In this document: positions 21,873 to 32,740 of the stretch, piece by piece
How the letters are laid out: each line of letters opens with the position of its first letter
Position numbering within the stretch: position 1 is the first letter of the stretch
DNA from: Gymnorhina tibicen
Lineage: Eukaryota; Chordata; Aves; Passeriformes; Artamidae
DNA: 64,000 nt
Direction of reading: 5' to 3'
NCBI GenBank assembly: GCA_013399875.1
Contig: VXAZ01009688.1
Location: 62,830 to 126,829 of the forward strand
Made by a program: the position numbers and the translations under genes
The notes under the pieces: model-generated
Databases searched by the model: none
What the model was told of the DNA's origin: nothing
The model's input: the letters and a program-made list of their open reading frames with translations, nothing else

Positions 21873-23571
21873 CTAAATTAAAGAAGCCCTAATACAGAGC
21901 TTACTTTCCATTCAGGGACATCTGGCACTCAGGGCAGTGTGCCCTTGACTCCTGTGTGTGTCTGTGTTGTGGTAAATTCCTCTTCGTTTCCTTTGTGCGA
22001 TGACAGCACCGAACCCCTTCTCCGTGATTTCACAGCCGTGGGTCCGGGAACCTCCCGGAGGCCTGTTGGAGCACAGTTTACCTGAGCTTTGCGTTTACTG
22101 CTGTGCTGCTCCTCCGCTCCAAGGCAATTCCACACTTGGCATTCCCACAGACAGTGAGCAGGCTTGAGCTTATTAAACCTCCCCCCAGCTGTGGGAGGGA
22201 GGCAAATATTTATTGTCTCATTTCATGGCTAAGGCAACATGAGCTAAGACAACATAATGATAAATGATGAGCAAACCTGCCGTGGTGCCTGGCCAGAATC
22301 CGGCCCAGCCAAGGAACTGGCAAAGCTCCCCCTGAGCCTGAACTGTGCAGAATCAGAGCTCTGCAAAGAGCTTGTTCTCCTCAAGAGATTCTCTTTAGGT
22401 GTTTGAAGTCCTCCCTGCATGGGTCCCAGACAAGATTTGTAGAACAAAATAACTATTTTTTTATACTTCACAGACTTTGAAAACCTGTTGGGTTTGGTTG
22501 GTTGTTTTTTTTTTTTTTTTTTACTTTGCTACTTCAGTCTGCTTTAGTAAGGATTTTATGTCTTGGATCTTCCCAGATGTAAGTACACCTGATACAGTCT
22601 GAATCAATCCTTGGAGGAGCAATTGTGATGCCATGTGAGGCTGGATATGGGCACGGCAGGAGCTGTTTGTACCTCGTGTGCCAGCAAACACGAGGCATCC
22701 ACGGGAGCAGCCGGGACACGGCTTGGGTGGGAGCTGGCAGCTTTTCCCTCTCGGAGATGGCAGCAGTGCTATCGGTAATAAACCTGCCCTGCAGACCTGC
22801 TCCGAAGGGAGGGCAGAGCTTTGTTCATCAGCGTTTATTGCCCCAGGCAGCGCTGTGTCCCCAGGGACGCTTTGTGCTTTCCCGGGGAGAGCACACGGAG
22901 CCCAAATTGCCGCCGAGCTGCCGAGGGACGGAGCCGCGGGAATGGGCTGTGCTTCGGCTGCTCTCAGCTGCCAGCTCGTGAAAAATAACAACACAAGCAG
23001 CCGGGCTGGGGAAACAAATAGGATATTATAGAGTTTATTCCTGTGCACTGCTTCCACCCCATTTGTCAGCATTTCATCCCACCTGCTGCTGGAAAGGGTT
23101 CTGCTGCTCGGAGATGCCTGCGAGGCGTTGTTGGCATCTCGTACTACACGAGAATATCAATATCTGCTTTGAATAACCTCAATGTATTTTAAACAAGACA
23201 TTTCCAAATGGTTGCTCTGTAGCTGTGCGTGAGCTCTGTGGAACTCCAATTAAGAGTCTGTCAGCATTTGCAATGTGATCCATTGTGAAAATTTATTCTG
23301 GGTAGAAATTTGGCATGTAATAACCCAGACCTGGAATTCTCTTTTCCCCTTTCTTCCCTGTTTCACTGGTTTTCTTCCTCTTCTGTGTTGGAAAACAGTA
23401 TCTGACGCTGTAAGTGCTAAATAATGGAGATAAAAAATAGCTCTGCGTGAGAGGCCAGAGCAAGGCAGAGGAATGGCTGTTCCAAGGGTGCACAGATTTC
23501 TTTGACTCAGTGCAGTGAGGCAGAATGGAAAGGAGATGTTTGAATATAAAAAGTTCCTTATGAAGTAACAA
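21873..23571. other. Non-coding segment with poly-T tract
   Basis: Contains an 18-base T run at 22505-22522. A minus-strand open frame (22,521-23,072) ends directly at that run, but shows no domain. No other repeat was recognised. Confidence 0.5.
22505..22522. repeat. Poly-T tract (18 T)
   Basis: Uninterrupted T homopolymer preceded by 'gggtttggttggttg'. Read on the minus strand it would be a poly-A tail-like run. I see no retrocopy body that I can identify next to it. Confidence 0.9.
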
Positions 23572-23832
23572 ATAATGGCTTTAAGCTGAAGGAGGGTAGA
23601 CTTAGATGGGATCTTGGGAAGGAATTGTTCCCTGTGAGGGTGAGGAGGCCCTGGCACAGGGTGCCCAGAGCAGCTGTGGCTGCCCCTGGATCCCTGGCAG
23701 TGCCCAAGGCCAGGCTGGATGGGGCTTGGAGCAGCCTGGGACAGTGGAAGGTGTCCCTGCCATGGCAGGGGTGGCACTGGATGAGCTCTAGGGTCCCTTC
23801 CAACCCAAGCCATTGTGGGATTCCATGTTTCT
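23572..23832 (+). mobile_element. CR1 LINE 3'-end fragment
   Basis: Begins around 'atggctttaagctgaaggagggtagacttagatgggatcttgggaaggaattgttccctgtgagg' and continues through the shared 60-base subfamily core to 'gggtcccttccaacccaagccattgtgggattcc'. Sense orientation and little diverged. It does not encode protein. The open frames here (for example WHRVPRAAVAAPGSLAV) are repeat-derived. Confidence 0.95.
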
Positions 23833-24186
23833 AAGTTAGCACGTAACAGTTGGGGCAGTGGAGGCACCTGCAGCTGAAGCAGAGCACCAGAGGTGATGCA
23901 TGATTGCTCCTGCAATGATCAGACTGTGCTGGTTTAAATGGGACACACCACGATGGGAGATGCGCTTGGTGAAGTGCAGCTGGAGCTGGATCCCCAGCCC
24001 TGTCGGGTGCTGTGCCAGGCTGTGCTGCTTCTCTGGGGGGAGCTTAGTGCTGGGCTTCATCCCAGCTCTGCACTAAGCCATGAGCTGTTGTAAAAACCTT
24101 AAGAACTGGAGCTGGTCTCACTTGAAGGTGTGAGATTTTCCTTCAGGGTGCCTACGTGATGCTCCCCTGGGGTTGTCTGGCTGCAG
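23833..24186. other. Non-coding segment between CR1 and possible exon
   Basis: A 'ctgtgctggttt' string at about 23,926 faintly recalls the start of some avian LTRs, but no matching second end was found. Nothing else recognised. Confidence 0.4.
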
Positions 24187-24599
24187 AGGAGGTTGGATGC
24201 CAATGCCAGCCTATTTTGAATGGTTGAATGGCCTCCAATCTGCTTTTTGTGAAGACTCTGCTCCCTTCCAACTCGTGCTTTGCCAAGTCCATTATCCACC
24301 TTGGATGGCAGTTTGCAAACTGCAGCACCCGTTATCCCAAGATGTTGCTGCTGGATTTTTCCAGGCTCTCATCACTGGTGAGCAGTTACAGAACATCTGC
24401 AAACAGCAGGAGGAGCTGGCACAGTGTGTTCTACTGGCAGATGACATCTGTAACACTGGCACATCCGACTGGCACAGGAGAGCTGTGCTGAGCTCCTGGA
24501 CAGCATCCAGAGAGCAGAGTTTGGAGAGATCACCTCTGAAATTCAGCCAGGGTGCCACAAGGAGAAAGGAAATCCTGAAGAGAGCTGGCCTGCAGCAAG
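24187..24599 (+). other. Possible exon or retrocopy fragment (413 nt, open frame)
   Basis: One frame is open from 24173 to 24742. Its first ATG is at 24197. The translated composition is balanced and protein-like, including ITGEQLQNICKQQEELAQCV and LLADDICNTGTSDWHRRAVL. A weak acceptor (GGCTGCAG) ends at 24186 and a good donor AAG|GTAGGA begins at 24600. I recognise no family. A minus-strand frame is open over part of the same region, so coding is not certain. It could also be a pseudogene fragment. Confidence 0.2.
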
Positions 24600-26829
24600 G
24601 TAGGATAAACATATTTCAGATAAACGAGGTCTTTTTCTCCAGCAGCAGTGAAATGGAAAGGTGTTGGAGAGAGGGACGGCACGTGGAGCTGCTGCAGTTG
24701 GGTCTCTTCGTGGCCTCCAGTGCATCTGCAGTAAATGTTTGATCTGTGTTGTTAGAGGAGTGCTGGGAATCTTATTACCCGCCTCAGAACCGAGCTCGGC
24801 TCTGAAATTTGCAGTGAAGAGTCCTTGATTTCCTCCACATTCAAAAATTAATTTGATTGCGTGCTCTGCTTTTAGATGTGGTAGATCTCTGTGGCTGTGG
24901 GAATAATTCTGTGGCTGAGAATGGAACGCACATGAAATGGGAAACTCGTGTTGAAAAAACACAGTGCGCTCCTTTATACCCCAAATTCCTGTTTGCTGCA
25001 ATCACGGGTGCACGGAGGTCAGTGGATACTGGCCTCGGTACAGGACCAGGGCTGGTGACGTCTGGTTTTAACTTCTCATAACTTAGATGGTAATTGGCGT
25101 TTCTTACCAAAATTACAACAGCTGTGGAGGGGTGTCACATTCAGGTTTCTGCAGGTATCCTTTAACATATCTGAAATCTCTCTTCTTGTTACAGCTCCTT
25201 CCATTCTGTCCTTGTGTGTGTGCTCCTCTGGAGACCCGAGATGTGCAAAGGATGCCCAGCACTTTGTGTGCCTGGCTGGTTTGGAGTGCTGGGATTTATG
25301 GTTGGTGACTGCCAGTGCTTTGCCCCACCAAAGAGCTGTGCCAGGAAGCTGCTCACGTCAGGCAGCTCCCCTTTCCTGTGGCTCCCCAGTCTCAGCTGAG
25401 CAAAATGCTGAGAGAAACAGCTCTGTGCTCCCTGGGCTGCCCGAGGAGTGGGTGATCCTCTCAGCTGGACTCTGCACAAGGGGCTGCTGCTGACCAGACG
25501 TTCTGGGTGGTCGCTACCCTGGTCTCAAATTGGCTTTGTGAGTTGTTGAATAATTCCTTTGTGTTTTTCTTCCTGACATCCTTGGTATGGTGTTTTATTC
25601 TGTGAGGTAAATGGATCAGGAGTCTGCTGTCTGCCGTGGCTGAAAATCCAGTTTAACGTTTACTCCCTCAGGGTAACTTCATACGTTTTAGAGATGTATT
25701 TGATACAGAGGAGCTCTGAACCTCTTGGCCGTTCTCTCTGAGGTTTGTCATGCTGAAAGCTGCCATGGCACCATATCCATATGGTCCATTTGGGGACAAT
25801 TCCCATCCTGCGTTTCTGGGAGGAGGAAGGCAGAGGTCTCACGTGAGCAGGGCAGGTACAATGATGGCACAACCCAGAGCTGAGCTGCTGCAAGGACTGG
25901 GCTGATCTTAGGGGTGGAATTCCTCCTAGAGCTCTTTTACTCTGCAATTCTACTCTTATGAAACCAAAAAATCCTCATAAAATAACTTTCAGTCATTTCT
26001 CTGTGGGGAAAATGTACAACAGCAGGTGGTCACAGAGAACTGAGTTAAATGTCATGGATTTTGCAGAGAAGACAATGAGATTTTAATGCTGTTTCCTGGT
26101 TATTATTTTTATGATTTAGATTTCAGATTGAATAAAGGAAAATTGTGGAGGAAGATAGGGATGCAGACCTTTAAGGATGAGGTAAACATCTAGAAGAATT
26201 TATTGTATCTAATGATTTGAAAATTATTTCATGCACTAAGAAGGCAAAGGAAAAACAAGTTAGAGACAAAGGCAATAGAGCATTTACTACAGAAATCTTT
26301 GTGTAATATATCTACAGGCACAAGTTTCAATAACCTTAAGGCAGAAAAGGAATTTACTGGTGTTTTTAATCCTATGTAACCTTCTGCCTCTGAGCTTGGC
26401 ACTATCTAAAAAGTCCAAAATTTCATGTTGTTAGAAAATGTGTGTGTCTGTCACAGATATATTTACAGGCATGCTTGGCTTCCTTTTTCCCTTTTTAGCT
26501 CTCAGGGCACTGAAGCAAAGTTTTTGTCCCTTGCAGTATTTGTTTAGGGCAAAGTTAGATCTGCAGTTTGTTTAGGGCAAACTTAAATGCAGGTTGTGTA
26601 AGCAGAAGGAAAATGGAGAAACAAATCAACCTCAGCCTCTCCCCACAGCGAGGTTGCTCAGAAAAGGAACAGCTCTCAGCCCTTGTGCTCCTCTGTTGTC
26701 TGGAGCCAGAGGTGCTAAATCGTGTCCTTGTCCCTGGGAAGGCCGGGCAGAGGGATGGCCTGGCAGAAATACGGCCCCAATAGGCTCCTAAATCTCTAAT
26801 TTGTGTCTCCTGGTGGCACCAGCCTCATG
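24600..26829. other. Non-coding segment, nothing recognised
   Basis: AT-rich between 25,950 and 26,600, otherwise mixed. No repeat or gene recognised. Short frames overlap on both strands. Confidence 0.5.
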
Positions 26830-27660
26830 CTGTAAAATCCTCGTCGCCGTCCCTTGGCTGCGCCAGCCCCGCTCGGAGCGGGGCCTGGAGTGGAGCGAGG
26901 CCGGCTGAGCCCTGCGAGGGGACAGCAGCCATAAATCTCTGCGGGGATGTCCCAAGTGCAAAAATCCCTTCCCTGTGTCCGGGGAGAGGCGCAGCAGGAT
27001 TCTGTAGGAGCAAAGGCGTCAGGGGCAGAGACAGCGGGGGGCAGAGGGCCTGACCCGCCGTGGCTGGAAATTCATCACGGCCCGGCGGCGCCTCCGCCTC
27101 CATCGCTCATCGGCGCCGGGCCCGGCCTTCGTGGGGAGCGCCGCTCAGCGCCGCGGGGCCTCGCTGGGCCCGAGCGCCGTGCGGGCTCGGCACAGCGGGG
27201 AGGCCGTGCTGCCGGAGCTCCGATGGGAGCTTGGCACCCGTGCGGCTCCGAGGAAGCGAGGGCAGGTCCTGCCTGCTCCGGGTGAGCTGCACCTGAGTAC
27301 CTCTGTGGTGCTGTATCCCCACCGCTGCCTGCCCTCTCCANNNNNNNNNNNNNNNNNNNNNNNNNNNNNNNNNNNNNNNNNNNNNNNNNNNNNNNNNNNN
27401 NNNNNNNNNNNNNNNNNNNNNNNNNNNNNNNNNNNNNNNNNNNNNNNNNNNNNNNNNNNNNNNGAGGTCCCCATGGAGGGAGCCTTCTCGCCTCCTTTAT
27501 CGCCACCGTGTTGTGGAGCCGACAGCCAGCGGGGATAGTGCGGGGCACCCAGAAGGGCTGCGGGAAGCGGGACAGCCGCTCTCCCCGAGATAACCCCGCA
27601 GAGCTCTCCGGGAAGGCTGCAGCCTGCCCTACCAACACAGGGAACGACACACCGCAACGT
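26830..27660. promoter_or_regulatory. CpG island with internal assembly gap; possible promoter
   Basis: The most CpG-dense part of the window, especially 27,055-27,290 with many CGs (for example 'gcgccgctcagcgccgcggggcctcgctgggcccgagcgccgtgcgggctcgg'). It continues beyond the gap to about 27,660. Plus-strand donor-like sites follow: CGG|GTGAGC at 27,282, AAG|GTGAGC at 27,948 and CTG|GTAAGT at 28,177. In birds such islands usually mark promoters or first exons. No coding exon is recognisable, and part of the island is missing in the gap. The direction of transcription is unknown. Confidence 0.5.
27341..27463. other. Assembly gap (123 N)
   Basis: A run of N within the CpG island. Short-read assemblies often fail in GC-rich avian promoters, so real sequence, possibly exonic, may be hidden. 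The gap length may be an estimate. Confidence 0.99.
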
Positions 27661-28597
27661 ACCTCTGATCAGGGAGCGAGAACAGAGGGTGGAACACTCC
27701 AATCTGCTTTCATGCCAGCTAGAATATCCCTAGTGACATCCCACAGGGAAAAAACACATCCCAGTGCTGCCTTTGAGGCTCTTCTGGCGATCAGTAGGAG
27801 ACTGAATTCAGAGGTTTATCTGCTGTAACTCCGAGAGCATCAGCACAAGTCTGTGCCCCCAGCACTGTGTCCACGAGCAGAGCCAGGACTGCGTGCACGG
27901 AGATGAATCCCGATCCATGTGTTCATCCGATCCCTTCCTCAGCCAAGGTGAGCGCCGTGGTGGTCGCTAAGAGATGTGCAAATGCCTTGATCCAGCATCC
28001 CAATCCCAACCGGCCTCCTTGGGAATAAATGACGGGAAACCAGGGGGTGGCTGAGCTGCAGCAGCCAGCAGGGCTGGGCTCCAGCTGGGGGTCCTGAGGG
28101 TGTCCAGCAGCTTGGCTCTCCTCAGCCTGGCTGGCCCCGGGTCAGGAGCCGGCATCGGCAGCGCTGGAGTTTTCTGGTAAGTACTCTCAGCTCAGACAGT
28201 TTCTGGGGAGGAGCCATTTGGACATCAGCAATCTGGAAGCAGAAGTTTTCAGTTCTCGTCCCTGGAAGATGATGCCAGGAATGCCCAAAGCGAGCTCATT
28301 AAATTTTCGTGTAACTGATGGGCCCTCGGGGGCCCATTCTTTATAAGCAGCTGGTGGTTCCCAGAATCAGCTGGAAGACTTGGCTAAGTTTGATTGCTTG
28401 GCTTTGAGGACATGTAGATCAGACTGATGCACTTTTGTTGCAATCCAGTGCTTTTGATTTCTCTTGGATTCTTATTTATTTCCTCTTACTAATTTATGTT
28501 TCTGAAATCTGTAGCCAGCCTCCCTCTGTGCCTGTAGCTGACACAGGCTCTGTGTGTGTCCCTACAGTGATGTCTGGGTACAGCTCACCACAAATGA
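27661..28597. other. Non-coding segment downstream of CpG island
   Basis: Contains the donor-like sites at 27,948 and 28,177 and an 8-bp perfect hairpin ATGGGCCC/GGGCCCAT with TCGG loop at 28,318-28,337. No gene or repeat recognised. Confidence 0.45.
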
Positions 28598-28856
28598 TCC
28601 CAGAACCCCACACTGGTTTGGGTTGGAAGGGATGGTAAGGATCTATCCCACCCTGCCATGGGCAGGGACACCTTCCACTGTCCCAGGCTGCTCCAAGCCC
28701 CGTCCAGCCTGGCCTGGGACACTGCCAGGGATCCAGGGGCAGCCACAGCTGCTCTGGGCACCCTGTGCCAGGGCCTCCCCACCTTCACAGGGAACAATTC
28801 CTTTATAGAATCCAATCTAAACTTACTCTCTTTCTGTTTAAAGCCATAAAACCCTT
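28598..28856 (-). mobile_element. CR1 LINE 3'-end fragment
   Basis: Reverse-orientation copy. From its 3' end it reads 'cagaaccccacactggtttgggttggaaggga', then 'ccatgggcagggacaccttccactgtcccaggctgctccaagcccc', the shared 60-base core and 'acttactctctttctgtttaaagccataaaaccc'. 5'-truncated. Same subfamily as 23,572. Confidence 0.95.
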
Positions 28857-29966
28857 TTCTTTTTTTTCTTTCCTGATGCCATGTTTCAAAGTGTAATCCA
28901 AAGCAGCAAAGGTTTTTCATTTGCATTTTGAATATTTATGGGAATGCTTGTTTTCCCAGAACACAATGTCCCACTGGAAGCAGCACAGGTGTCTTGGAGA
29001 AGAACAGAGAAACCCACTTTAAGTGCAGTTAGTCCAAGGAGAACAGGAAACTGTTGCTTCTGCATAATTCCATTATTCAGTGTGCTGAATAATACTTCAT
29101 TATGAGAGGCTGTCCAGCATCCCTGGGGGTGTAATGGTATTATCAGCTTAAAGGAACTATAGGAATAATAGCTTACCTTACATTTAGAGAACGCTTTTCA
29201 TTTGCAAATGCCTTGCAAACATCAGTTCCTGTTCTCCCGACATCTGGAATGCAGATAAAGGTTATTGGATCTATAAAGCAGCGGAGGAAGAAAGAGGGAA
29301 ATGTTGAGCTTTATTTAATATTAAATATAATGTGCACAATCTCAAATCTGCTGTTATTTCTCAGAGCTATTCACGTCCAAGATCAGGTTTTATGTCACAG
29401 TGGAAGGCTGAGATCAGTGATGATACAACAGCAGAGTTTCAAAAGTGCCCAGGTGTCTGTGCAATCACATGGAACTTCTCCCACCAGTGCACGAATCCCT
29501 TTGAAAAAGGGGATGTAACTATTGCCGCAGTTGTTAAAAATTTATGTATAGCCTTCACATTAGGCACATTTCATTTGGAATTCCAGAGGCAAACTCTGGT
29601 TGCACTTAGCGGAGCAGTACTTGTGTGTGTAGCTGTAAATTCAGCTTGACCCAGTGTTTGAGCTCCAGAACTCTTGGGCCCCTCTCTCTCTCAGCTGTGC
29701 TGAGAGGTCCCTGGGAAGCTCCATTCCAAGGAACGAGTCAGGAGCTCCTCAGCAGTGCCTCGCATGAAGGAGAGGTGTGAAGGGCTCAGGCCGTACACCA
29801 CCACGTCCTGTAACCCTGTCTGGCTGCATTTCCCTGAGCAGCCGCTCCTCGGGAAGGCTGGGGGCTGTGCCGGGTCACGGAGCTCTGCAATTGCAAAGGT
29901 CTAATCAATAAAACGTCCTAAGCACTTCCCGAGGGGAGAACAGGACTCAGGGCTGGGGTGTCCAGC
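28857..29966. other. Non-coding segment, nothing recognised
   Basis: AT-rich block with an ATTTGCAT octamer at 28,919-28,926. Plus-strand frames at 29,213-29,649 overlap each other and show no domain. Confidence 0.5.
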
Positions 29967-30099
29967 GCCCAGACACGTTTCTGAGCAACTCCCACAGTGA
30001 GGAGAGGAATATTTTAATCAAGNTGCCCAGACACATTTCTGAGCAACTCCCACTCAGAGTTCTGAGCAACTCTGTGAGGAGAGGAATATTTTAATCAAG
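29967..30099. repeat. Tandem near-duplication joined by a single N
   Basis: The unit 'gcccagacacgtttctgagcaactcccac...gtgaggagaggaatattttaatcaag' occurs at 29967-30022 and again at 30024-30099, with one N between (30023). The second copy has a small extra internal repeat of 'ttctgagcaactc'. The placement of the N suggests an unmerged contig overlap rather than a genuine duplication. Confidence 0.85.
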
Positions 30100-30623
30100 T
30101 TAAATGTAAGATATTGCAAATTAATAATGTCGCTATTTTATGAGCTGGCTTCCAGGCACTTGGGAATTTCTGTATTAAGAGAGAGATGCTTTTGTGATTT
30201 ATGTGTGTATCTATGTGCATAAATGCATTTTTTAATATATATATATGGTGTGTCCTATCACAAGGTCCTGCAGTGACAGGACAAAGGGGAATGGCCCGAA
30301 GCTGATGGAGACATAGCTTTAGATTTTGGTGTCATTTCTGTCTCACTGAGAGTTGGTGACTTTTCCTTGTTTAAGCATAGAAGAGGAGGGGCCTGGTTGT
30401 TGTCTTGCATTAGGTTTTGTGTGTGCTGAATTGAGTGGTAGCTCTATAAAAACCAGGAATATTTCTGAGCTAACAGCAGGTGTGTCTTCCAGGGACACCA
30501 TTATATTTTGCAAGTCTCATTACCCTGACACTAATTCTGCAATTAGCAGCCGTTGGTAAATATTACATATTACTTATATGATCCAGCCCTTCCACGCTGG
30601 CAGGAATGTTCTCAGGAAAGCTG
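30100..30623. other. AT-rich segment with short TA microsatellite
   Basis: A TATATATATATA run lies at about 30,233-30,246. No gene or transposon recognised. Confidence 0.5.
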
Positions 30624-30644
30624 TTCTGCACCACGGAGAGTGCT
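30624..30644 (+). promoter_or_regulatory. Candidate RE1/NRSE (REST-binding) site
   Basis: The 21-mer starting TTCTGCACCACGGAGAG matches the canonical RE1 consensus at about 17 of 21 positions. Both half-sites are present with normal spacing. The C-to-G change in GGACAG is tolerated in many functional sites. The A-to-T change in the left half (TCAG to TCTG) is the one mismatch in a core position. REST represses neuronal genes, so a working site would hint at a neuronal gene nearby. Prediction is from the motif only. Confidence 0.4.
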
Positions 30645-32655
30645 CGGTTGCCCGTGGGTGGAGCAGGGACCCGGAGGTGTCACCAGCCCAGGCTCCAGCA
30701 GCCCCTGTGTGTTTTTCCCCTCTGAGCCCAGCAGGATCTGCCAGCCCGTGGCTTGCGCGGTTTGGAGCCTGCCTTTAGCCAAGGTCAGGCCTGAGGGCCA
30801 GCTCCCTCAGATCCTGGCCAGCTCCAGGGAAAAACAGATTCCTGGCGTGGCACAAAGCTCGGGGGTGCAGAGGAACAGCCCAGCACAGGCAGACCCAGCT
30901 CTTTTAATGCCTGTGAACCCTTGTATCTCACAGTGTTTGTACAGCTTTGCTGTGCGTTTGAACCCACTTTGAGGGTCCCACTCTGTTTCCTTCAGTCCAC
31001 AGCCAAAGTTTCCAGGAATTCCCTTTGCCAATGCCCTGATAATTTGAATTACCTGAATAATCTGAGCAAGCATTTGTTTTGAAAGCCAATATTTAGATAT
31101 AGAGCTGCTCGTTTGCATTTTTTTTCCCCCTGAGGCCTCGGATGGGTTTGTTTGTCCCAGAACTCAGCCCAAACCCTTTGTCCTTGTCCTTTGCCGCCGC
31201 TAATCCCCAGCCCTGGCACCGTGGAGGCTGGGAACAAACAAGCTCAGCAAGTGCAAGCGGTGTTTGCAAGGTGTTTCCTTCTTTATTTACCTTCTGCAGG
31301 ACATTAAATAAACCTGCAGTTCTTCACTGTCAGAAACCTGTGTGATTTAAAGGTGTGAGATTGCGACTGCCTGGAGAACAGAAGGCTCCAGGGAGACCTC
31401 GGAGCCCCTTCCAGGAGTTAAAGGGGGCTTAGAAAAAAGAGGGAGAGCAAATTTTTTCACAGGCAGAGAGTGACAGGATAAGGGGGGATGGGTTTTATCT
31501 AAAAGAGGGTGAAAGGGAATGTCAGCAGGTATCAGCATTTGTCCAAAAAGGCACTTAACTCAAAAGAAATAAAGGCTGGCAGGAAGCTATTTGGGAGCTC
31601 AAATTGAAATCATTACGAGTTAAGAGTGAAATTGTTGCTTGTCAAGATTAATTAGTTAATACAATTCCTAAGAAGACTATTACAGATTCCCTTTTCCTAC
31701 CATTTTCTCTCTCTGATAGCTATACATTAATTTTAATTACTATAATGAGAGTATAATGCAGAAAAATAGTTTTCCCAGTGTGATGTGGAGATGTGATGAA
31801 TGCTCAAGGTGCTTTTAATTTTTGTCCATTTCAGGTGAAGTTTTCAGTGTATGTTTGCTATGAAGGCAGAACTCCTACTTAATTTGCACGTTATTAATTT
31901 ACCAGTGTTTAATGCACTTTACCTAAACTTCAAAATTTTAATTCAGTTTATTTTTGGAACCTCATTAAGTAGATAATCTTGGCATGGTGTGTTACTTCTG
32001 GAACACTTTTCCCAGTGCCTAAATGCCTAATTTCAACACTTTTAAGATGCCTATCCAAAAATACATTTAGTTTCTCCAGTTTCATAAATAAAACCGTGTG
32101 TTCAAGACTTTATTTTTCTCAGCACTTTGTAAAGTAAACTTTAAATATTTTCTTTAGTTCTTGATGGGTTTTTTTTTTTGAGTTGCCTGGTGTGAAGATG
32201 CAAATGTGGCACATATAAAAGATCTTCCATTTTAATTTAATTGCTGAACGTTTTCGCTACAGTGCAGCCATTATCTGTTTGGCTTTTATTACCTTCTCCA
32301 GCAACTTCCACCAGTGAGTCAGCGAGTCCATAACAACAGCAGGAATTATATCCCTGCCTATCCCCTGGGTGTGCTCCCGGATCCGAGCATGGCGTATTCA
32401 TGGAGCTGATGGAGAGCTTTAAGCACCATAAAAGGGGGTGTTAGAAAAAGGATTTTTAAAGTTTTTTTTTTATTATCTTAAAGAAAATACAAAATTTTTT
32501 TAGGTGTTCTGAAAGCGGGAGTGAAGAGTTCGCTGTCTCTACAGGATAAAAATACCTCCAGCTTCACTTAGGGCTCCTGGCTGGGGAAACGGGTGTGAAA
32601 TGCCTGAATTCTGCAGCCAGCTGGGCAATCCAGGGATTTAAATATCAGATTTAAA
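30645..32655. other. Non-coding; AT-rich and possibly conserved between 31,560 and 32,300
   Basis: The 31,560-32,300 stretch has many TAATTA-type motifs (for example GATTAATTAGTTAATAC) and no repeats, which fits an ultra-AT-rich intergenic or conserved block. An octamer ATGCAAAT (32198-32205) and TATAAAA (32214-32220) lie close together. No gene recognised. Confidence 0.4.
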
Positions 32656-32660
32656 TATCA
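32635..32660. repeat. Two perfect tandem copies of a 13-mer next to a CR1 tail
   Basis: GATTTAAATATCA occurs at 32635-32647 and 32648-32660, directly abutting the CR1 3' end on the minus strand ('cacagaatg'). Confidence 0.9.
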
Positions 32661-32740
32661 CAGAATGTCCTGGGTTGGAAGGGATCCACGGGGATCATCC
32701 AATCCCCACTCCTGGCCCTGGACGGGCACCCCAAGCACTT
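32656..32740 (-). mobile_element. CR1 LINE 3'-tip fragment
   Basis: Reverse-orientation tail reading 'cacagaatgtcctgggttggaagggatccacggggatcatccaatccccactcctggccctggacgggcaccccaa'. This is the subfamily type of 7,366 and 51,037. Severely 5'-truncated. Confidence 0.88.

Noticed and set aside
22521..23072. Minus-strand 183-codon frame ending at a poly-A-like run, suggesting a processed retrocopy
   Set aside because: No recognisable parent protein, start at a non-diagnostic codon, and no flanking direct repeats seen. The 18-T run is more simply a homopolymer.
23920..24060. Possible start of an endogenous LTR ('ctgtgctggttt')
   Set aside because: No matching end, no polyadenylation region, no second LTR and no internal viral domain found.
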